64,000 nt of DNA from Pycnopodia helianthoides (Eukaryota; Echinodermata; Asteroidea; Forcipulatida; Asteriidae). The first letter of the stretch is position 1, and every line of letters starts with the position of its first letter. A program made the position numbers and the translations under genes. Under the pieces are notes generated by a model that was not told the DNA's origin, searched no databases, and saw only the letters and a list, made by a program, of their open reading frames with translations. Positions 33,801 to 43,862 of the stretch are shown in pieces. Location: assembly GCA_032158295.1 (NCBI GenBank), contig CM063249.1, forward strand, positions 6,773,195-6,837,194, written 5' to 3'.

Positions 33801-36800
33801 GCACTTAGACATATAAGAGAAGATTTACCTCATTTGTCTTTAAGGGTATTAACTATATTTTTAATCATTACTCAAAGTCAACATTTGAACATAATTTGTT
33901 TCTGTTCACAAGATATTATAGAGTGAGTTACATAAATTGTTGTTGAATTGAAAACACAAGACCACCGGACTTGTCCGGTCATGAGTTTACTGGCCCAATA
34001 CTAAAATCACTGGCCTCGGGCCTGCGGTCCAGTGTCAAATTCGAGCCCTGAGTTATATCACAGCTGATCTGAACGGATTGCCTGAGTACTCTGCTGAGAG
34101 GATCGATGCTGTTTCACGTATCAGAGACACTGTAAAAAACCAACCGACTCCCTGATTGTCAGACCAAGGGTCACGCGTGGTTTCATGGTTCTATCAGGAA
34201 AAAAATCAAAATGAGTTCCTGTGGTTCGTCGTAACCCTCTGGTCTACAACCATTGGGAGGATGGAGGGTTATGATTATCACAACTAATAATCATGTATGT
34301 CTGGATGTACTAAATCTGAAAATAAGAAATGAATGGTTGTTGAGATCCTACTACTAAGTGCTACATGTACTGACAACTTGCTAACAAACCACAAAACTTA
34401 CTGAAACCTCGTTGCAAATTCACATTCACTTACATAATGTAAAAAGTCAATTTTTTTCCGCAACATTTGTCACTCAATCCTGTTGAAAAGCCTATTGTTA
34501 TGATGAACTTCACAGTCATTTCCCGTATGTGTAATTTAAATATGGAATCAGATTCTCTGTGATACACTTAGGATTTAACTGCCTCAATGCTTTTCCTACA
34601 TTGTACGTCATGGACCTGGTACTTGGGAATTTTTGGTTGATAACCTCCTAAAGCATCCACGTTAGAACGTCTGGCTGTAGTTCTTTGCAAGCTGCGGACA
34701 AAACACATCCAACCAGCTAGAAGTTAGCGTGGATGTTTTAGGAGGTTATCAACAGTCTCTATATGTACAGGTAAAAACGTTTTTTTTTGTTTCTCCTCTA
34801 ATGTATTTTGTTTCCAGATTGTCACCTGCTTTGGGAATCGTTACGGAGACAGGGTCAGCTGTGTAGAGTTCTGGACACCCTGGCCAATAAGACTTCTCGT
34901 TTGGTTACTAGAATCCAGACTCAAACTGCATCTGAAGATGGTAGGTTTTTGATGTAGAGACACGGGAAGGAGGCCGGTCCTCTATTTAAAAAGGATTCAC
35001 CAAAATACATTAAAAGCAAAAAATTCCATAAGATGACATCAAAAATATAGATCTCCTGTACTGATTTTAATCCGTCAATGCAAAACAGTACATGAAAGAC
35101 AAAAATAGCAAACAAACAATTACTCAGTCACTTATGTACAGACTAAAGGGCAAAAGGTCATAAAGCATGTGTAAAGGTAAGCACAACTGAACAAAGTGAA
35201 AGTCTAATTAAAGAGCAAGTACTTTTATTGTCATGTGTTTTCTCTTTTGTTTTTCAGATAGTGAGATAGCTGTCCAACTTCTTTCTCAACTTGGTGTTTT
35301 GTTTGTGGAAGTGGAAACAAGTGAAGACGGTGTCAAAGAGAAGAGATACACTTTTGTAACTGACGTTGGTAAGAAGAAAACAAAAGCACAAAGGTTACAT
35401 TGATGGTTATCTTTTGATTTGATGACTTAACCTTCCTACTCTTGGTACCATTTTCCAACGAGTTGACCGACCCTTTGAAATCATTCAAACTGCATGGGTT
35501 GTGAAGTTGTGTATGGCACAACTGTGCACAGTACGAACTGTTTACTGTGTAGATGCATTTTAAGTACATGACATCGTAGTGCACGCTGATACTGCATTGG
35601 TTGCCAGTTAAATGTTGCACTCATTTTAAAGATTACTGCTTGTTTTTAAATGTATACACTTTGTAGCTCCTGATTATGTCTGTGACCTTTTTACTGTCAA
35701 AAGACATCACAGATACAGCCTGAGGTCAACAGGTGAAATACATGTACATTGTACTACTTGAGTATCCTAGGGGTAGGATGCTGCACTCTTTTGGTGATCT
35801 GAGTTTTAGAATGCATGACCTTCCTTTTTTACAGGGGGGTTATTTCGCTGGGGTCTTTCAGGGCTAAATTAAAGACTCGCTTGTTTAGGGAGGCAGAGTC
35901 TGTAGTTACATGTTTACATTTGTTTTGTTCCCCCTTTTATAGGTGTGTGGGTGTCTGCTTTGTAAAATATTTGCGTGTGTAATTTTTTGCTGCATCTGTA
36001 TGTACTGTACTTGGTACATTTTTGTATTTTTTGACTATTGTATGTATTTTGATGGAATTTTTATTGTAATTTTTATTGTTATCCTGTAACATCCATTCGT
36101 ACATGTTGTAACATCTTCGGATAGAGAGGGTGCACTATAAATGTAACAGATTATCATTATTATTACAGCTATTTTTTATGTTTACCGCTTTTTCTCAAAA
36201 CACTTATTATTATTATTTTTTAACCAAGGTTTTTGAAAAGTGAACTGTTTATAAAAAAAAATCTTAACATGGATTTAAGGGAGTCCTTCCCGTTTGGTTA
36301 AAAAAAGACAAATACACAGTGAAAAATTGTGTTGAATTTTGTAACATATTTTGGAGAAACAAAGTCACTCATTTCACCCAACCAGAAGTGAAGATGTTCT
36401 CTCCAAACCCATAACATTTTTTTGTTCTTTAAATCTCTTGGTTTAATTGGCAATCAAACTCCTCTTTTTCACCAACAGAGGCACAACAGAACAAACAGAC
36501 AAAGGCGGAAACCGTGCAAGACATCATCCAGCCCGAGGCAGTCTCAGCAACCCCAGCTCTTACCGCCGCCAGTACCACAGTGGAACAAGAAGAGAGTGAT
36601 GACGACATGGCAGACGGCTTCGAACAGGATGACGGCAGCGAGAAGGAGAACACCGCAAACAATAGCGACGAGCAACCACCCAAGACCTCCTGTGACCTGT
36701 GTCATGAAGATCTTGGCTCTCCCGTTATGCTCGACTTCCACAAGCTGCGGTTCTGCGAAGTCATGAAGAAAGCGCGCGTTCGCAGCCGCTCAAAGAGATG

Positions 36801-39641
36801 CCCGTCTTGCGGTCAGAACTTCAGGCATCAGACGCGGCTGTACAATCATCTCGTGGATGAGCATGGTACGGAGGTATCCGAGGCGATGAAGATCCTCAAC
36901 GAACTTGAGACTCAAACAACAGATCCGGTGAATGATGAACCAGTTCTGGCGAAAGAACCAAATTTGGTGACTGAACCAGTTCCGGTGAATGAACCAGATC
37001 CAGTGACTGAACCAGTTCCGACGCCTGAAAAATCCGGCTCATCTAAAGCGGTCGGCATGGAGACGTCCCCCAAGGTGATGAAATGTGAAATTTGTGAGGA
37101 GTATTTCCAAAACCGTATCCAGCTCCGCACCCATCTGATAGAGGAGCACGATTTCTCGCGACAGAAAGCAGTTAGTAGCGTCTGTGAAGCAGTTAAATTG
37201 GCGCAGCTTCGGTACCGAGAAGAACCCGTCACTAAGAAGTTGGATCCCAGTGGACAGTTTCACTGCGTTAAATGTGACTCTGAATTTGATGAAGGTCAGA
37301 AGCTTGTACGCCATATGATGTCGTCACATGACATGACTTTTAATCGGTCAGAAAAGACGGCCAACAAACAGCGCCTTGAGCTTGATAGTTCCAAATATGC
37401 CTGCGATCTCTGCCGGAGTAGGTTCAGCGTGCGGGGAAGACTATCAAAGCACTTGGTTGACGCTCATAAGCTCCTTATAAAGGCCGTTAGGAGAAAGTTA
37501 GAAGAAATGTACCCTCGGAAGATTGATGCTGTTTTTGCTTGTGACCTATGCTCAACGACGTGCTGTAAGCGCTATGTGCTGTCACGCCACCTGGTTGCAA
37601 AACATGGCCTTACGAAAAGACAAGTTAGGAAGAAGACTAATAATCTGTACCCATTGGTGGATACTAATACTAAAGCGACAAGTGTTTTGACAAGAAGCAA
37701 GATACGATCAACGAGAAAAAGTAACGCTCAAGACAAACCATGTAAATCTCCAAGAAGTTCCCTGGAAAGAGGAGTGGAATCTAACAAGCCAGAGCGTACC
37801 TCAAGAAGATTGGCCATAAAAGAAAAGGGCAAAATCAACGACGAGGAGGTGGGCGAAAAGGCTCATAGTGAGGCAACCGAAGATGAGACAAGTGAAGATA
37901 AAACCATGAAGCATGACAAGGAAGAGCTAAATGGGAAGGAAGTCAAAACAGCCGATCAAGATGAGGCAGGAAGTGATGACAATGACGAAGATAAGGCAGA
38001 CGAGGAAGACGTTGATGACAGTGAAGATGATGAAGAATATGTGCCATCCGAGACAGAGTTTGACGTGGAAAGTTTGGATGGTACACAAAAGACTGCAGAG
38101 CAATTGCCAAGGAAAAGAGGGAGACCGAGAAAGAGTCTCGATGGAAACGGCAAGACATCATCAAGGCCAGATGATAAAGAGAAAGAACCAGCTGAAAAGA
38201 CCACTGAGGAGTTTCCCAGAAAAAGAGGGAGGCCACGGAAGACTCCAAACCCCGATCAAGAAACCGAGAAAGCGAAACAAAAGGTCCCCAAGAAAAGGGG
38301 AAGGCCCTGTTGGAAACCTGATCCAGATGGCAACTACAAGTGCCCGAAGTGCGATAAAACATTTCAGAACTTATACTATGCGAAATCTCACATGAACTCG
38401 AAACACAGAGATCAGCCGGCCTTCAGTTGCAGCACCTGCAAGAAAGATTTCCATTTCAGAAACACGTTCATGCGCCATCTAAACTGCCACAAGAATGAGG
38501 AAATGGGGATAAAGTTCACCTGCGAGTTGTGTGGCAAAGTGTTCTTTGATAAATATAATCTTGGGACGCACATCAAGACCCACAATACCGAGAAGCCGTT
38601 CAAGTGCGAATTCTGCGGCAGGGGTTTCTTTCACAAGTCGCTCCTGGTCCGCCATCGCAACTTGCACACGAAGGATGTCGAGTACAAGTGTAACGTCTGT
38701 GATAAGGTGTTCTATCGTAAGGGAGGCTTGAAGTACCACATGCTGTCGTACCATGAGAACAAAAGGACTTTGTGTGCCCGGTCTGTGGGCAAGCCTTTGC
38801 CACGAAGAGCTCCCTGACCGCTCATGCGCCAACGCACAACAACAGTCGCCCCTTCCAGTGTGACATCTGCGGCACAAGAGTGAAGACCAAAGGCAACTTG
38901 AAGGAGCACATGATGTGCGTTCACACTGACAAGAGGGATTTCAAATGTGACATCTGCAACAAGACATTCAACCGCAGCCACCGCTTGACTCTACACATGA
39001 TGATGCACCGGGACGAGCGACCGCACAAATGTAACCTCTGCGATAAGGCCTTCCGCACCAGGACCAACTTAAGGGTCCACATAAAGTGGCACCAGGATCA
39101 GCGGGACTACCAGTGTGAGCAGTGCGGCAAAACCTTCCTGATCTCTGGCAACCTCGATCGCCACATGCAAACACACAAGAACGGGAAAGTTCCCCGCAAG
39201 AGATCGGCTAGAAAAGCGTCGACATCGGACGACATCAAGACGGACTTGCAGAGTCCCTCCACTGCTCAGCTCCCGCTAGTAACAGATGTGGTTCAAACAG
39301 AGGACACTCAATATCAGACTGTCCAAAATTTAACGGGGTTCGAGTCCGATCTCCCCACGCTCGCTTCCATAGCTCAACACCTGTCGAACATGAACATCCC
39401 GGTTTTCCAAGTTCCCAATAACAACGCTCAAGGTACCATCCCGGTGACAATCAGTGGTCCTATACCAGTGACAATCCAGACAAATGATAGTACGTGTACT
39501 CCGCTACCAGGGTCGGTGATAGCCAGCGGGGCTTCTATTGCCATAGCTGCATTCGGTCCGGTCCCGAGTCATCAACAGCTGCAGAATACTCCTGCCACTC
39601 AGACAGTACAAGGTGAATATGAAATGGAGTTGACGATGTAA
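30860..39641 (+). CDS. C2H2 zinc-finger / AT-hook nuclear protein (one frameshift)
   Basis: Exons 30860-30971, 34818-34940, 35258-35368 and 36479-39641; phases agree. Intact it would be about 1169 residues. Residues 1-115 (MDDPDFSVSLVKLEST...) are an unrecognised N-terminus. Five classical C2H2 fingers start at Cys 223, 318, 378, 424 and 470, preceded by a degenerate one at 187. An acidic stretch (about 585-650) and three AT-hooks, KRGRPRK near 661 and 697 and KRGRPC near 721, follow. Ten more fingers start at Cys 737. After the fifth of these the frame breaks near 38761-38764, where a run of four A sits where five would keep frame; the fingers continue in frame +1 from CPVCGQAF to the end, then a Ser/Thr/Gln-rich tail. 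Read literally the protein stops at 38817 (894 residues). Probably a DNA-binding transcription regulator; no ortholog recognised. Confidence 0.85.
31228..31928. mobile_element. Foldback element with telomeric TTAGGG core
   Basis: Ends GTTGGGCGCGATCGGTCAAT and its exact complement, flanked on both sides by the direct repeat AGTAAT (31222-31227, 31929-31934). The arms are stacks of GCGCGATCGACCGATTGT-type subrepeats in mirrored order. The core, about 31520-31713, is (TTAGGG)n with a short interruption (ccttcctccttggttagtta). 701 bp, no real gene; the open frames are a result of the repeats. It lies in intron 1 of the zinc-finger gene. Confidence 0.85.
31591..31713 (+). repeat. Interstitial telomeric repeat (TTAGGG)n
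   Basis: About twenty nearly perfect head-to-tail TTAGGG units, inside the foldback element. A shorter degenerate run lies at about 31518-31565. TTAGGG is the telomere unit of vertebrates and most other deuterostomes. Confidence 0.95.
32379..32896. mobile_element. Foldback element built of 17-bp repeats
   Basis: Ends ATGTCGGTCACTTCG / CGAAGTGACCGACAT. The subterminal parts are arrays of aagtcacttcgtaccc (left, about 32399-32462) and the inverted gggtacgaagtgacttg (right, about 32757-32888). The direct repeat CTAGCGGTC flanks it (32370-32378, 32897-32905). The unique centre has no gene. The sequence after the right repeat looks like the body of a tRNA-like SINE, so the element may have landed in a SINE. 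Confidence 0.8.
32898..33060 (+). repeat. tRNA-like SINE segment
   Basis: 'gcggtcgggttggcagagtgg' followed by 'cgcccttcacctctagtgaccct' and 'cagtccctatctgattgcgtg', in the same order as the repeat at 3868-4075. Confidence 0.5.
33075..33312. mobile_element. AACCCTC-type inverted-repeat element
   Basis: The right end cagacagcaagagggtt is the complement of the AACCCTC(C/T)-type left end seen in other copies. The inner 'ggttgtgtacggtggcacaa' and 'ggctggcatagtttatctat' match the copy at 53945-54176 closely. A shorter related piece is at 35430-35560. Confidence 0.65.
33657..34050. mobile_element. Element with 'agggctcgaattt' inverted ends
   Basis: Left agggctcgaatttg, right caaattcgagccct; internal gacttgtccggtcatgagtt. 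A diverged copy is at 18640-19065 in the opposite orientation. About 394 bp, non-coding, in intron 1 of the zinc-finger gene. Confidence 0.7.
34637..34752. mobile_element. Short hairpin MITE
   Basis: Arms ttgataacctcctaaagcat + 'ccacg' and the inverted cgtggatgttttaggaggtt + 'atcaa', one mismatch over about 24 bp. The loop is about 67 bp. It ends about 65 bp before the exon at 34818. Confidence 0.75.
35855..36170 (+). mobile_element. Possible non-LTR retrotransposon 3' end
   Basis: A short frame 'LKTRLFREAE' (at about 35868) resembles the last residues of jockey/CR1-class reverse transcriptase ORFs. It is followed by an AT-rich tail ending 'cactataaatgtaacagatt' and (att)n. 5'-truncated. In intron 3 of the zinc-finger gene. 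Confidence 0.4.
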
Positions 39642-39734
39642 GTAGTGCTGAAAGTGATGTCAAAACATCATTATTAAAAGACACAAACACGTAGGGTCAT
39701 AATTTGTATGTAAATGATTAAAACCCTTGTCTGC

Positions 39735-40388
39735 TAATAGACTGTGCAAGTCTCGCACTCATTCGAACTTCCGGGACCATAGTGGTCCCAACCATATGGA
39801 GTTTTACGGGGCGAGATTTTGTTTCGTCAATTATTTTAGTTTAACGTAGTTTATGACTATGAAAATTATATATGTTGTTGGGAATGTAATACTTAGTGAT
39901 AAAAAATATGAAAGTAAAATCAATTCAACAATATAACGAAGAAAACCCGAGAATTAAACTTGACCTCAGCTTCTGTTTTGGATGCGCGATGATAATTGCC
40001 AGATGCTGTAATTGCAACGCCAGGCCTTTTCATTGCAGTCTATGGTTGTTGAGGCGTCAGCGTCCTCTATAAACTGCGCCAAGCGTTAATTTTACGACGG
40101 TGTGACCTTCGCGAATCCGCGTAAGGGGTTTATAAAAAGTTAAGATCAAATAAGCATCCTTGTCCCAGAGTTTTTAATTATTCTTAATAATAATTAACAC
40201 ATTATTTGTGTATTTATTATAAAAGCTGAAACTAATTTTATAAAAATTGTACTGAGTATTTTTGTTGTTCAGATTTTGTCATTAGATGTATTTTAAAACA
40301 CAGATTTGATTTTAGAAAAAAAAATGTTCTTCATTTGACGTGTTCTCTCGTTCCGATACGCGCGAGACTTGCACAGTCTATTAGACAA
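39735..40388. mobile_element. MITE with 'aatagactgtgcaagtctcgc' ends
   Basis: The left end AATAGACTGTGCAAGTCTCG and the right end CGAGACTTGCACAGTCTATT are exact complements. The interior is about 600 bp, AT-rich and without genes. The same terminal sequence appears alone at about 19593-19612 and 12418-12437. Confidence 0.75.
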
Positions 40389-41655
40389 GCGGTCATTCCA
40401 ATTACGAGATTTGGGGGTTCCCAGTTGGGAGACTGAGGGTTTGTGAGTTAGATTTATACATAAGTTTTGTCTGGTAGGCTGACATGCTTAGTCACAAGTT
40501 ACCGCTTAAATTTGAATTCCTCAGACTATACAGACAGTGGCTATGTCAAATGGTTCGGGGCGAGCTTTTGTATAGCAACCCTCCAGATGAGCAAACCCTG
40601 GTACCATTGTGCCGTACACATTCATTCAAAATTGTGTATAGAGTGTTTTCCCTCACGTAACCACCCAAAAGCTTGCATCGATTCATGAGACATAGAAATG
40701 TATAATAGTAGGAACAATTTCTAAATGCAATGTGTGCATTTCAATGTTAAGTTGCACCTTGGGTACAGTTTATAATTGGCAATGAATGCACGTAATATTT
40801 TATTGATGTAAACATCAAAACTTTGTAAAGGTTTTTTTTTTGTACAGGCCTTTGTTTTCTGACGCTCTTTTGACTTTGACTATCTTTTAAAGATGTGTAC
40901 ATACAGTTTAACTTTTGGAAATTGGGTTTCTTTGTGAGAGATAACTGAGCTGTACATTAGCTTTTCAATTTGTAAGAAATTAATGCACATTGTTGTTTAG
41001 AGATGGTGGAGGTGAAGCGATTAGATGTCATACTAACATAATTCACAACTTTTGTTTAACAATTTTTTTTGACCCTCTTGCATATGACGTCACAAACTCA
41101 AACAGCGCTCTCACCGAGGTTAAAGAAAGACCTTTAGTTTGTTGAGAGTTGTGAGTGGTGCAAACGCGCTCGCACGTTTTTATTGTTTAACCTCGTCAAT
41201 GGCGGCCTACATGTATGCAAGGGATCTTGTTTACTAGTTTATTGTTTTACAAGGAAAAAAACCTAACACAGTATTGTAAAAAATTTGCTCTCTATTGTAA
41301 CAGACTCAACTGCTGTCCATGGTTTATTTATTTTATATTAAACCCAATGGCCTTAAAAAGGTGTTTTCTAGACACCCTGCTAAATGCAGCAACAGAGGGC
41401 ATTGTTGCATTGTCATAAAATGTCAAGTGAACTGGTTTTATGCCAGCCTTGGCACTGGGTTTTTGAATTTTTTGCTACCTGATGGAAACCAAAGACAACA
41501 GGAGCAAAAGGTCTCCACGGGGAATTCTAAAAAGAGGGATGTTCCACAAGGAATTTTGTGTAAAAAGGGAGGATTCTGTGCACAGGGACAAAGGAAAGAA
41601 CAAAATGGATCTCCACAGGGAATGTGTGCTAAATGCATTAAAGTTTGCTGGGGAC

Positions 41656-41881
41656 TTAAAGGGGCACTGTCGTAGTGATCACAGCGAGTCTGTGGTCAGA
41701 CATTAAATTCTGAACTCTAACCCAGTTACTGTGCGCGATAGTAATGACGGCGCCCTTTAAAAGCTTTTGCTTGTGATGTGACTGTCAACGAGCGTGAGTG
41801 TAGTGACTGGGTGAGAGTTCATGTTTCCATGTCCAGCCACAAGCAGACTATGATATGATCACGATGACAGTGCCCCTTTAA
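41656..41881. mobile_element. TTAA MITE, family D
   Basis: Starts TTAA-AGGGGCACTGTCGT, ends GACAGTGCCCCT-TTAA, 226 bp; the inner 'gatcac' and 'cagactatgatatgatcac' also mirror. Intergenic. Confidence 0.8.
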
Positions 41882-42361
41882 AGTGCACATGGGCATGTTA
41901 AGGCTATGCACGTTGTGTAGAGCACTGCTCTAGTGCACAGTGCGGACAACAGACTGCAAAAACTTTTACAATCAATGGTGCCTTTTGTTGAACCTGGCAG
42001 GGTAAGGGTTAACATAGTTAAGGGCACCTTTTTTAGAATATTTGTTTTTCTGAGCATGACCGCTGCCACCAATGACCAAATGTTACAAAAATTCACCCTT
42101 ATGTGCATCTAGTTTGCAGAATTTGGGGTTAGCGACATTGTGCTTTAATCTTGGAGCCCTGTTAGTTCTGTTTAGTGACAAAACTGTAGTTGAAACTAGA
42201 ATTCCATCAAATTCCTTGCATGATTGATCTGCGTAGAAAAGTAAGAATGCTTGATGCAGCTCAAACCCAAGTTGCACTTTAAGATTTTGTCTATCACTTT
42301 ATCAGGAGCTAGACACAACTTTGATCTCAACAGAGTTGTTACGCGTTATATTTGTTCTCAA

Positions 42362-42606
42362 TTAAAGACACTATAGATAGGTTGGAACATGACGTAAATC
42401 GGCCATCTTTACGGGCAACTTGGAACGCACAGTCATGCGTTTCGCGTGAGAACGGCGTGCAGCACGCGCACATGTCACAAAACTCGTCGCACGATTGGTT
42501 GGTGAACAACGCAGCTGGCGTTAATAATTTGAGCACTTGACGCGCCTGCAAGCCAAAATGCAATTTGCCCGTAAAGATGGCGTCTATTGGGAACTATCTA
42601 TTGTCC
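42362..42606. mobile_element. MITE with imperfect ~45-bp inverted ends
   Basis: Left 'actatagataggttggaaca...ccatctttacgggcaa', right 'ttgcccgtaaagatgg...gaactatctattgt'. GC-rich CpG-containing core. Non-coding. Confidence 0.65.
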
Positions 42607-42807
42607 ACTATCCATTGGAATAAGTTTTATATTCAGCATTGTTAAGTCTTTTTTCACCTATATTGTACATTTCCTTTTTTGTTTATATTGGAAAAAAATG
42701 TAGATATTAATTTTATTGTTTGTTGTGATGATATGCGAGAACAAGCCCATCAGCATCTGTGAAATATTAACTTTGTTTGCTATAAATTAAATAGAGGATC
42801 TATTCAT

Positions 42808-43196
42808 TTAAAGGCACTGGACACTATTGGTAATTACTCAAAATAATTGTTAGCATAAAAACTTACTTGGTAACGAACAATGGAGAGCTGTTGATAGTAT
42901 AAAACATTGTGAGAAACGGCTCCCTCTGAAGTAACGTAGTTTTTGAGTAAGAAGTAATTTCTCAGTAAAATATTTGAATTGATTTCGAGACCTCACGCGT
43001 GAGGTCTCGAAATCAAGCATCTGAAAGCACATTAACTTCGTGTGACAAGGGTGTTTTTTCTTCCATTATTATCTCGCAACTTCGACGACCAATTGAGTTC
43101 AAATTTTCACAGGTTTGTTATTTTGTGCATATGTTGAGATACACCAAGTGAGAAGACTGGTCTTTGACAATTACCAAAGATGTCCAGTGTCTTTAA
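42808..43196. mobile_element. TTAA MITE, family B
   Basis: TTAA-AGGCACTGGACACTATTG ... AAAGATGTCCAGTGTC-TTTAA. 389 bp, closely similar over its length to the nested copy at 1267-1654, including the internal 'gaggtctcgaaatca' palindrome. Confidence 0.8.
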
Positions 43197-43611
43197 GAGT
43201 CAGGTGAACATTATGGACCACATCAATGAACTGAATCTGTTGAATATAATTAACAAAACATGGGAAACTAGCCTTTAAAAAAACACGTTCGTCTATTTCA
43301 TGGAGTTGAACGTTCTCAAGTTGGTTTAATATAACTATCAATCAGTAATGATTACCGCAGGGGTAATTCAAAATATTTACAGTATAATTATGTTTTAGGT
43401 ACATGTACTATCACTTTTGCATTGGATATTTCAAGGCATGTGTGCAAAAAAAAGAACAAGTTTTATCTTGATTTTGAATTAAAGTTTGATCATTATTATT
43501 TTTGAATTATTATTGTTATATTATAATATTAGACTTGTTTTTTGAGGGGGGGGGGGGGTGCAGGATAATAACAAAAATCTAAAATTGTTGAGTCATTTTT
43601 GTTTTCAACAG

Positions 43612-43862
43612 GGGCCAATTTCATAGAGCTTTTGAGCAATATTTTGTGCTTATACTGTAGCGAGTAATAAAAAGTATGAATTTAGCAAAAGTGTGCTTCA
43701 AAAGCTATCAAAAAGATTGAACAGCACATGTGGATCTGCATGTCAGTAATTTGTTGACCAACACCCCCCAGACTATTAGAGTGTCGTTTTCTTTGCTCGC
43801 GGTAGTAGTAAGCAGAGATTATGAAATGAAAAATCTGCTAAGGACAGCTTTATAAACCAAAA
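43612..43862. repeat. Dispersed 'ggggccaatttcatagagct' repeat
   Basis: Begins ggggccaatttcatagagct and includes 'aatattttgtgcttatactg'. The right end is degraded ('ctttataaacc'). Same family as 49839-50023. Confidence 0.5.

Noticed and set aside
36429..39450. Many minus-strand and second-frame ORFs opposite the zinc-finger exon
   Set aside because: Shadow frames of a long GC-richer coding exon; the plus frame has the C2H2 and AT-hook motifs.
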